The notes below the pieces were generated by a model that was not told the DNA's origin, searched no databases, and saw nothing but the letters and a program-made list of their open reading frames with translations. Below are positions 1-9,474 of a stretch of 64,000 nucleotides of DNA, piece by piece; within the stretch, counting starts at the first letter, position 1; every line of letters begins with the position of its first letter. The stretch covers positions 26,183,722 to 26,247,721 of the forward strand of contig CM050654.1 of NCBI GenBank assembly GCA_027574665.1, read 5' to 3'. A program made the translations under genes and the position numbers. This DNA comes from Rhynochetos jubatus. Lineage: Eukaryota > Chordata > Aves > Eurypygiformes > Rhynochetidae.

Positions 1-2499
1 CAGCTGGGAGCCAGCGTCAACATGCAAGTAGCCAGCTGTGGGGGGCATTGCCTGGGTGGCGATGCCCTCCTCTCTGCATTGCCTGGGGACTCGGGCAGGG
101 GGAGACAGGCAGGGCTGGCACTGGGGGGGGCAGCAGGGAGGGGACAGCACCCAGTGACCCCCTGCTGGGTTTGTGGGGTGATGACAAGGCTCTCTGGGGG
201 TGTCTCGTAGGTACATGTTCCATGGGGGGACCAACTTTGCCTACTGGAGCGGTGAGTAGGGCCCTGTCCTGGGGAGGGGGTGCGCGCTGCGGGGGTGGGC
301 GTGCTTTCCTTGGCCATCCCCGAGGAGCCTGCTTCAGGTTCGCAGTCTGTCCCACGGGGCAGGCTGACACATAGAGCCTGACCACGCTTGTCCTCCCGGG
401 GGACTCCTTTTGTCCCCAGGCAGGAGCCCCCAGTTTCTGGATCGTGCCCCCCTCCACTGCATTGCAGCCAGCCTGGGGCTGGGTTCCAGGCCCTAGGTGC
501 TGCTGGAGCACCTTCCTCCAGCTCCCATCCCTTCCCTGGCCAGGTGCTGACTTCAAGGACCAGTACAAACCAGTGACCACCAGCTACGACTACGACGCCC
601 CCCTCTCAGAGGCAGGAGACCCCACCGAGAAGCTGTTTGCCATCCGTGGCGTCATCAGCAAGGTGCTGAGCCGGGCAGGAGGAGGGGGACAGCACTGGGC
701 ACCGCTGCCATGCGAGGGAAGAGGGGGACACAGGGGGACCCGGCCAGGCAGGGGACATCCCCCTGCTCACCCTGGGGGCTGCTGACAGTTTGCCATTCAG
801 TTCCAGCCCCTGCCAGCTGGCCCCATGCCACCCGCCACCCCCAAGTCCGCCTACGGCCGGGTGTCTCTGCAGAAGGTGAGTGCCTGCCCCACGGGCTGCG
901 CTGCCCCTGGCGCTGCCCCACACCCATCCCTCTCTGCAGTATGCTGACCTCCTGGATGTCTTGGATGTGCTGTGCCCCTCTGGGCCCATCCAGAGCCAGT
1001 TCCCCCTCACCTTTGAGGCCATAAAACAGGTGATGGGCTGAGTGCGACGGGAGACCCTCCTGGGGTTGTCTGCCCTGCCCTGGCACCGGGGCGGAGGCGT
1101 AGAGCTTCCCTTCCTGTGCTGCTCCGCTGCGTCCTGCAGGCCCACGGCTTCGTGGTGTACCGCACACAGCTGCCCCGGGACGTCCCGGAGCCAGCCGCGC
1201 TGGGCGCTCCTCCCCACGGCGTCTGCGACCGCGGCTACGTGATGCTGCAGCGGGTGAGATGGCGGGAGCACACCTGAACCTGGCCCAGCACTCGGGAGGG
1301 CCGGGGCCATGCCACGCCGGGGTCCCAGGGACAGCCAGGGTGCCCAGAGCCCCGCTGGGCCCTTGTGGGGTAGCCCTCTGGCCCAAATGTGCTGCTTCTG
1401 GGGGCAGAGGGCAGTCCTGGGCTGGTTCTGGGAGGGCCAGGCAGCAGGATGCAAGGCTGGCAGGCTGCCGGTAGCCATCGGGGTGGTGGGATGCAGGCAC
1501 GGGGTGGCAACGCTGACCCTGTGGCCGCAGGAGTACCAGGGAACGCTGGAGCGGGACGGGCAGACAGCACTGCCTGTGACAGGCAGAGCAGGGGACACCC
1601 TGGACGTGCTCATGGAGAATATGGGCAGGATCAGCTTCGGAGCCAACGTCAGTGACTTCAAGGTGAGGGCCCTGGGGCTCTGGAGGGGATGGCCTGGGTA
1701 CCCACATGGCCAAAGTCCCCCTCTCCTGCCAGCCACAACAGGCCCCAGCCACGGCAGGGCCACCCCCAGACCTCCTCCCTGGTTAACCTCCCACTGGTCC
1801 TGGCAAACCCACCAGCACCAGAATAACGCTGTGAGGTTGGCATCCACCTCCCAGCTGTGCTGCCACGGCAGCCAGGGCCACACCGCGGGGATCCCGTTCC
1901 CCCCTCCACTGCTGCAAGGGGGACGTGCCCTGGGGCAGCCAAGCATCCCCCTGCCCGGGGCAGACCCTCCTGCCTCACTCTGCCCCATCTCAGGGCTTGC
2001 TGGGGAACCTCTCCTTGGACTCCAGTCCGCTCAGCAGCTGGCTGATCTACCCCCTGGCCATAGACACTGCCATCGGGCAGGGCTGGCCCCACGCTGCCCT
2101 GCTGAAAGCAAGCAGCGGGGGCAGAGCGGGGCCAGCCTTCTACACTGGGTCCTTGGAGACCCCTGGCATCACCCAGGACACCTTCGTGACATTCCCAGGT
2201 TGGAGCAAGGTAAGGGATGCGCTCGGGAGAGGGGGTGAGGGGGTGGAGGGATGCCACTCAGCCCCGTCTCCACCTTCCAGGGGCAGCTGTGGATCAACGG
2301 CTTCAACCTGGGCCGGTACTGGCCCCGCTGCGGCCCCCAGCAGACCCTCTTTGTGCCCAGCTCGGTGCTGCATTCCGACCGCCCCAACAACATCACGGTG
2401 CTGGAGCTGGAGGGGGCACCCCCCACCCCTCTCTTGCTCTTCCTCGACCACCCCCTTTTCAACAGGACCCTCAGCTGCAGCCCCGCAGCCACGGAATAA
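1..2499 (+). CDS. GLB1L: Beta-galactosidase-1-like protein, C-terminal half (partial at window start)
   Basis: Glycosyl hydrolase family 35 protein related to lysosomal beta-galactosidase. Exons read: 1-23, 211-251, 544-662, 801-875, 940-1029, 1140-1253, 1531-1662, 1994-2209 and 2281-2499, giving about 342 residues, roughly the C-terminal half of a ~650-residue protein. The first exons encode the family segment [14 protein letters not shown], which lies just after the catalytic nucleophile region, so both catalytic glutamates are upstream of the window. The rest is the galactose-binding-like C-terminal part, ending with the conserved [19 protein letters not shown] block and several N-glycosylation sequons (NLS, NIT, NRT). 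The first intron (24-210) starts GC rather than GT; phase requires this donor. GLB1L is preferred over GLB1 because of the neighbours (ANKZF1, ATG9A). The stop TAA is at 2497-2499. The gene converges on ANKZF1. Confidence 0.93.
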
Positions 2500-2500
2500 A
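2495..2500 (+). terminator. GLB1L: GLB1L poly(A) signal overlapping the stop codon
   Basis: AATAAA spans the TAA stop at 2497-2499. No better signal is visible before the convergent ANKZF1 gene, so cleavage would leave a 3' UTR of only a few tens of bases. Confidence 0.6.
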
Positions 2501-2726
2501 GGCAGGGCTGCCGGGCACCGGCATCGCGTCTCGCTGGGGCTGCACAGGGAGGGGCTGGAGGGCCCTAGGAAAGGGGCACGGATCCTGGTGTGGACATCTG
2601 GAATTCCTGGGGCCAGGCAGAATCTGTGCTGAGGAGAAAGGGGCCCAAGACTGAGCTTGTTTTGTGTCCCAAGTAATTCCAGTGCTCATGCTGACTCCCC
2701 CCATGTCTGGGGGGTCAAGGCACCTC

Positions 2727-2732
2727 TTTATT
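2727..2732 (-). terminator. ANKZF1: ANKZF1 poly(A) signal
   Basis: TTTATT on the plus strand reads AATAAA on the minus strand, about 390 bases after the ANKZF1 stop at 3117-3119. With the GLB1L signal at 2495-2500, the two convergent genes would end only about 200 bases apart. Confidence 0.65.
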
Positions 2733-3116
2733 GACAACGCAGGCAGGGGAGGTAGTTGCTAACGTGATGTGGCCGAGATGCCAGCAGCATCCAGGACAGG
2801 AGAGGGCAAAGCCCAGCCTAGGGGGTGCCCGCAGCCAGGGCTGCAGGGTCCAGATGCGTCAGGATCTGTCCACAGACAGCAGCCTACGAGGTAGCCGTGA
2901 GAAAAGCTGGCAGGACCCAGGCCACGGAACAATGCTGCCACCTCATACTAGCACACCAAGACCTCGATTGTCACGTCCCCAGAGTGACATTCATGCCCGG
3001 AGAGTGACAAGGCCAGCTCCATCCCTCCGACCAGCATGTCTCCACATGCTCTGCCTGGCTGCACGGCCAGCGCTCACCCACGTCCCCACATCGGTCCTTG
3101 GCAGCAGTCCCCAGCC

Positions 3117-6100
3117 TTACGTGTGGCCGGCCCGGGCCCGGCGGTGAGCCTGCAGGCAGGCCGTGGAGCAGAAGGAGAAGTCGAGGTAATGGAAAGGGAT
3201 CCGGCCCAGCAGAGACTCTCCACAATGCCAGCAGCGGCTGCGGGGAAGAGCAGAGGTGGTCCTGAGCAGGGAGGACACTGGCAAGAGGGTTAGAGGAGGA
3301 GAGGATTCACTGCCTGGGCTGTGACACGAGGCAGCAGTAGCACGAGGAAGCTGGGGCTCCTCCGGTCCTACACCCAGCAGCCTGGCCAGGACACAGTCCC
3401 AGGAGGCGATGCTGCACGGGGCCAGGCACGTCGAGGCAGGTGGAACACGGGGGAATTTGGCCCCACAGAGAGTTGTAAAGCCCCTGCCCAGATCAGCACA
3501 GGCAGAGCTGGCTTCCCACAAATCTGTGGGGTGGCACAGGGAAGGGATGGGATGCAGGGCCAGGGGCACAGGAGCAGCTGGGGGATTGGCTTGCTATTGG
3601 TGGACCAAGCTGTCTCTCCCTGTGCCCTGAAATATTTTGGAAAGGACAGCTTAAAAGCTGTGGCAGGCACTTCTGGGAATTGAGTAGACAGGAATAGCTT
3701 TAGGCTGGAAATGAGAACTGGAAGGAGAAGGGCAGGGAAGAGCTGTGCTGCCAGCACCGTTACCTGATGTTGGCGAGAGCCGTGTCGGCATCCTGCAGCT
3801 GCAGCCTCCGCTCGGCAGCCAGTGCCCTCTGGGGAGCAGAGAGACAGCTCAGCCACCCCAGGCCCCGGGAGCTGCCGTGCCCACAGCCCACCACGCCAGC
3901 CGGGCTGCATCCCCTTCCCCATGCGCCAAGGCCTCACCTTCTCCCTGTCAGACAGGGCTGCAAACCGCTGCTTCTCCTCCTGCTCCCGCTCCCAGCGCTG
4001 CCGCTCCTCCCGCTGCGCCTGCTCCCGCTGCTTCCGCTGGGCTTTCTGTGCCCGCTTCTTCTCCAGCTTCTTGGCCTCCATCTCCTGGGTCAGGGGCCCC
4101 GGCACCTGGGACGGAGGGCAGTCAGCATCTCCCACTGAGCCAGGGGAAGTGGTGGGCGAGGGGCGCTTCGCTTGGGGTCCCCCAGCCCCGGCAGCGAGGG
4201 CAGAGGCCCACCTTGGCATGGCTGTAGTCGTACTTGTCCGGATGGTCCACCATGAACTTGCGGAAGGCGTTGCGGGTCGGTTTGTCAGCAGAGACGCAGT
4301 AGGGAGTCCTGTCCTGCCTGTCTCTGCGAGACAAGGAACACCAGCTCACCCCCCCATCTCCCCGACGGTCCCACCGGGCTGTGGGCAAAGCTGGCACCCG
4401 TCTCCGTGGCTGAGACAGGAGCTGCTGGGCTCCCACAGCTTGTGGGCTGCTGGCCCGTACCTGAGGGCAGGGTCGGCCCCTGCCTCTAGCAGCAGCCACA
4501 CGGCCTCGGCCTTCCCGGCACGTGCCGCCACGTGAAGCGGGGTGCAGCCACGCTCATCCATAGGCTGGTTGAGCAGGGAGCGGGGCGTATCCAGGGGCTG
4601 TGCGCCCACCCCGTCCTCGTGGTCCCCCGGCAGGCCTTTGCGCTCTGGCACGCCCAGGAGGTGCCTCAACGTCCCCACATCCCCCGTTTTGCTGGCGGTG
4701 AACAGGGCGTCGCGGAGCTGGGCCTGAGGGTCTCCTGCGAGGGAAGGATGGGAAGGGAGTCTGATGGCTCCCGGGGCAGAGCAGTGCTCTGATCCGACCA
4801 GGAAACCCACAGTGTGTGGTTAGAGCATCACCCTGCTAGCTGGATTTGGGAACTGCAGGATCTCCAGCACCGTCAGAGTCTGACAATGTACCACAGCACT
4901 GCTGGGCACCACTGGCAGCAGCCGAGCCCTCTCCCAAAATGAGACCCTCTCCGAGCCTCCCAGCACACCGGGCTGAGCCTGACCCTGGCTCAGAGCTACA
5001 CTCCACACACACGGCTCTTCCAAAGGCACGTGGCTGCACTACAGCCACCCCACACCCGGCTGGGCACCCGCATGACAATGTGCTCTTCACCCCGCTGCCA
5101 GGCCCCCAGCAAAGGGGGCCCAGCTCCACACCCCACTTACCTCCATCACCCCAGGGAAGGGGCTCAGCCCCAGCTTCCCCCTGCAGCTCCAGGCCGGGCT
5201 GCCCACACTGGGTACCATGGCATCCGGAATCTTCGGCACGGGGCCCTGCGACGGGAGCATATGGTAAGGAAGAAGGCCGGGGCCAGCCTGTGCCCCCAGC
5301 CAGTTCTCCCCTCCTCACCTTTCTCCGCCTTCTTGTCCCTCTTCTTCCTCCTTTTGCGGTTTCGCTTGGGCATCACTTCGAACTCCCGGAGGTCCAAGGT
5401 CCCCAGTGTCACCTCCACAGTCTCCAGTTCACCTGCAGGGCTTTCCTCCTCCTCTTCCTCCTCTGGGGCTGAGGAGGGTGATAAGACAGGGGCTGAGGCC
5501 CCACACAGAGCACGAATCACTCAGGGCTCTAGTCCAAGCACACCCTGACCTTCTCCTGCCCAGCATGAGGTCGTGCTCTGCCTATCCCCACTGCGGTGCC
5601 AGGCCCTGCCACAGGGCAGCAAATCTGGCCCTACGCCACAGCACCAGACCGCCCCCCCTGGCTTGCTCAGAGCCACATCTCCTTCTGGCTCAACTCACCA
5701 CTTGTGTCCTCCCGTGGGGGATCCATCTCCACTTTCCGCCGCCCCTTCTGCCAGACCTTCCGAGGGGATCCAGTGATGTCCTCCAGCGGTGTGTCCTTCC
5801 CTGGGCAGCAAGGGTGCTCCTGTCATTGGCTGGGGACAAGGAGCACCCCAATCCCATAGGGCAGCATCCCCTAACACACATGGGATTAGGCAAGGGACCA
5901 TGTCACCCGCCCTGCTCCAACCCACAGGCACTGGGGCACCAGGGCCGGGCCGACTCACCATACACCTGCAGGCTGGCCAGTGTGGCGTGGACTCGCAGCA
6001 CCTCTCGCAGGGTGGCCCTGCGGGTGTTGAGGGGGATGTGACAGACACGAGGGTCACCTCGGGTGAGGGGTGGGTTCCTGCCACCAAAGAGCAGCACCCG

Positions 6101-9041
6101 GCTGTGGCGTGGGGCCCGGAGGAAGATGCGCTGAGCTTCATTCAGGTGCTGTGCCCAGGCTGCCAGCAGGTCCTGAATATCCTGGGGAGGAAGGGGAGGT
6201 AACTATGGGGTCCTGAGCATGCTGCGTGGGCACAGGCAGCTCTGGAGCAGGGACAGACCCAGGACGAAGCAGCTTCGATCAGGCCCAGACTCCCTTCCAG
6301 AGCTCACACCCCACCCACGCCCTCCAGCAGTACGGCACCACCCCACCGAGCTCCCTGCTGAGAGCCCAGTGCTGCGGTCCAGCCCCACCTTGAGCAGCGC
6401 GGCCTCGTTGTAACGCCGCAGGGAGGCTCCTGCCGACCTGGGTGCCGACCCTGGGGTCTGGGCGTCCCGTAGGCCCTGGGCTGTGCCCCGACGGGCTCGC
6501 ACCGTGTAGCGGTGGAAGGTCTTGTGCTCCTGAACCTGGGGGCTGCAGAGAGGGACAGGCATGAGCAACAGGGCTCCACGCATGGAGAGGAGGTGAGCTG
6601 ATCCTCCTGGGACACGGGAGGGCTTGCGGCTTGCCCTTGGGGCCCTGAAGATTAATACTTCTCTTGCAGCACAACTGGGCTTAGCCAGCTCTCAAGTACA
6701 GCCTACGAGCTGCGGGTGCCCAGGGTGTGGTAAGCACTGCGATGGAGGAGTAGGGATGGGGTGGACATCCAACACCTAACTCCCACCCGGCCCTGCCCAG
6801 GGGGGCAATCCCAGCTCCGTCTGTCTGTACTCACCCCCGAAACACAGCCCCTGCGAAGTGCCCACCGCCCATCATCAGCACAACCCAGCATGTGTTCGCA
6901 CCAAGGCTCTGCAGTGACGCCGTCAGCTTGGCTGGCTCCTCGCTGCCGCCCTGAGATGCAGACACCCCTGCTAGCACCCACAGCATCACCTTGCCACCTC
7001 TTGCTGTCCCCCAGTACGGCAGAAGCAGGTTTCTGGGAGCAGCCCAGAGCCAAAAAACAGGCCACCAGCAAGCCTAACGCTCTGACCTGGCACCAGAGAC
7101 CACCCTTCCCATCACTGGACATAGGGAGACACCTCTCAGTGTATGTATCCCAGTGTATGTACTGGAATGTCATACATCCCAGTGCCACCCACCTTCTCTG
7201 GGGTCCCTCACCCAAAAAGCCAGGCTGTGACTTGCCTTCCCGGTGCCCAACAGGCAGCGGTAGGCAGAGATGAGCTGGCCCTTCGCGTTGCGGAGCAGCA
7301 CCTTGTGGGAGCGGGGTAACGGGGTGGTCCCAGAACTGTCGCTGGCAGAGGGCACCTTCTCTGACTCACTGCTTGCATCGGAGCTTTCCGAATCGGACCC
7401 CGAGATGCTGGAAACATCACCTGCAAGGGAAAGAAAATGAGCCGTGGAGCAGGGCAAAGATTAACCAACAGCCTCCCCCCCGCCCCAAACTCTGCATGTG
7501 ACTCCAAGGGCCAGACCATGGCCCTAGAACTGTCCTGTCTGATACCCTACGTATTACACTGGGGCTGTAGAGACAGTCATCTGGGGCTCTGGATCCCCAG
7601 TTATGCATAGGCAGGGCTCAGGCAGAACACCTCCTTCTCCCTGTAAGAGGTCAGCATGGCTCAGGAGCAATGCTGGGCAAAATAAAGGGACCCTGAGCTA
7701 GCAGAGGTAGCCAGGCGCTTCATCTCTGGACAGAACAGCCTCAGCGAGGCCGCTGATGGCCTCTGGGCTCTGCTGGAGGCAGCCCCATTCCTCACCTGCA
7801 TGGGTCTTCTCCTCAAACACTTCCACTGGCAGAGGCCGGCACCCCCGGAGACGCTGCTTCAGGTTGAAGCGGTGCCAGTCGAGACGGTAGTGCTCAGTCT
7901 GTGAAGGAAAGAGGTATGAGTTGGCAGGGTCTTGGTGGCCCACAGAAACCACCCACCAAAGAGGCAGAGGTGACAGACTCTGAGGGCTGAACCACCACTG
8001 GGACCCTGCATCATCCCAAACAGCAGCCAACCTGAACAGCCTGTGCTGCACGTACCATTTAGCTACAGCAAAGAGCATTTTAAGTGATAATATACAAGAT
8101 CTGAGTGCCAGATCCCAAGACGATGTGGGCAGCAGAGCCCTGGGAAGCAGCCAGCGCTGGGCTGCACCACGCTGGGGCCAAGCCTCTGCAGCAGCACCCC
8201 ACCAGTCCCGCTCCTACCTCACAGTGGCTGCTTGGCCCTGCTCACCTGCTCCTCCCGGCTGCCGAACACCTGCCCACAGGTCGAGCAGCACATCCGCCCC
8301 GGCACCTCGGGGACCCCACGGGCATTCTCCTCACTGCTGGCATCCGCGTGTTTCTCTGGAAGAATCACAGGATGGTTGGGGTTGGAAGGGACCTTAAAGA
8401 TCATCCAGTTCCAACCCCACTGCCATGGGCAGGGACACCCTCCACTAGACCAGGTTGCTCAGAGCCTCATCCAGCCTGGCCTTGAACGCTTCCAGGGATG
8501 GGGCATCCACAGCTTCTCTGGGCAACCTGTGCCAGCGCCTCACCACCCTCTCCAGGAAGAATTTCCCCCTGATATCCAACCTAAATCTCCCCACTTTCAG
8601 TTTAAACCCGTTACCCCTTGTCCTGTCGCTAGGAAGGAAGGACTGTGCACAGGCAGCTCCCCAGGCTGTGCCGCAAAGAGCGGGGCCTCCTGGGTCTTTT
8701 CTCCACCACCCAAAGAGCCCTCTGGCTCTAAACAAAGCTTTAGGGGCTTGGGGTGACACGGAGGAAAGTCCATTTACCCACCCACCAGGCAGCTCCCGTG
8801 GCCAAGCTCCCAGGCGGCCACCCAAGCCGTGTCACGGACAGAGCTCCGTCCTCGTGGCTGGCGGACACAAGTTTGGCCAAACGCCCCCCCCCCCCCCCCA
8901 GGAGCCCCACGCACCGTGGCTCGCTGGTGCTGGCTCTGCGGCCCACACATCCGCGGTAACTCCGGTGACCAGGGTCAGCCCGCGCAGGAGGACGGGGTCC
9001 TGGGTGGCCTCGAAAACCGACCTGCTCTCCGGGACCGGCAT
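3117..9041 (-). CDS. ANKZF1: tRNA endonuclease/peptidyl-tRNA hydrolase ANKZF1 (Vms1 orthologue)
   Basis: Releases nascent chains from stalled 60S subunits in ribosome-associated quality control and binds VCP/p97. Fifteen coding exons in transcript order: 9041-8915, 8355-8246, 7898-7796, 7420-7236, 6950-6835, 6542-6389, 6181-5959, 5800-5699, 5468-5319, 5245-5141, 4734-4461, 4323-4212, 4105-3938, 3828-3764, 3237-3117; all phases agree, giving 704 residues (human about 726). Visible parts: C2H2 finger C66-x2-C69-x12-H82-x5-H88; VLRF1 domain about 150-340 with the GTAQGLRD segment, whose Gln236 should be the catalytic glutamine; basic stretch after an acidic run; ankyrin repeats about 460-560; coiled coil about 590-660; VCP-interacting motif R-x5-AA-x2-R ([11 protein letters not shown]); C-terminal Cys-rich tail. 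Intron 4 is GC-AG. An in-frame upstream ATG at 9252-9254 would extend the N terminus; 9041 is chosen because the reading then resembles the human start. Confidence 0.94.
8361..8660 (-). mobile_element. CR1 LINE 3' fragment in ANKZF1 intron 1
   Basis: Minus-strand sense copy. It encodes the end of the CR1 reverse-transcriptase ORF ([15 protein letters not shown]... with a stop at 8445-8447), followed by the CR1 3' tail with the CCAGTTCCAACCCC-type block and the terminal ATTCT-type repeat. Its 3' end lies five bases before the exon-2 acceptor of ANKZF1. The left boundary is exact to a few bases, the right boundary is approximate. Confidence 0.9.
8884..8899. repeat. C16 homopolymer (G16 on the ANKZF1 sense strand)
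   Basis: Sixteen consecutive C on the plus strand, beginning about 15 bases inside ANKZF1 intron 1 on the sense strand as a G run. Length may be polymorphic or miscalled. Confidence 0.9.
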
Positions 9042-9474
9042 CGCTCCTACTCCCAGCTGAGGGGACAGCGCCTGAGCGGCAGGCCCGGCCCCGGCGGACG
9101 CGGCAGCACAGGGACCCTCTCCCGGCCTGCCCCGGATCCTTCCGGGGGCCCCCGCCCTACGAGCCGCCGCCGCCGCCGCCCCCGGGACCGATATCCCCGC
9201 GATCCTCCACTCCCCCACCACGCCGGTAACGGGGACGCGCGTCCCATCACTCACGTGCGACCGCCCCGTCCCGGAAGCGCCACTCAGCTGCTACGTCACA
9301 TCCCTTCTCTTTACGGGCCGCCGCTAGGCTCAGCCCGCCCTCCCGCCCTCCCATTGGACACGCCCCGTCCCGCCCCGCGGCTGCCATTGGGCAGAGCGGC
9401 CGCCAGTCGCGAGGTGGCCGGGGCGGGAGCGGAGCGGGCCGGGGCCGGGGCCGGGGCCGGGCCGGGGCCCCGCC
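9042..9474. promoter_or_regulatory. Bidirectional CpG-island promoter, ANKZF1 / ATG9A
   Basis: Only 433 bases separate the ANKZF1 start codon (minus strand) and the ATG9A start codon (plus strand). Motifs seen: an E-box CACGTG at 9252-9257 within TCACGTG, an ETS-type CCGGAAGCG at 9271-9279, a CRE-like TACGTCA near 9292-9298, two inverted CCAAT boxes (ATTGG) at 9353-9357 and 9386-9390, and several GC boxes. There is no TATA box. This is the usual architecture of a housekeeping divergent promoter. Transcription start sites are not determinable from sequence alone. Confidence 0.85.
9436..9468 (+). repeat. GGGGCC hexanucleotide repeat in ATG9A 5' UTR
   Basis: About five imperfect GGGGCC/GGGCC units in a row ending seven bases before the ATG9A start codon. 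On the transcript this would be a G-rich tract able to form a G-quadruplex close to the initiation codon. Confidence 0.85.

Noticed and set aside
606-1988. 460-codon open frame on the minus strand
   Set aside because: Lies antisense over GLB1L exons and introns; composition follows GC-rich codon shadows and no family motif is visible.
7130-7185. Repeated AGTGTATGTA motif in ANKZF1 intron 4 region
   Set aside because: Only two imperfect copies; too short to call a repeat array.
8445-8825. 126-codon minus-strand open frame
   Set aside because: Mostly the CR1 reverse-transcriptase C-terminal end, a transposon remnant rather than a host gene.
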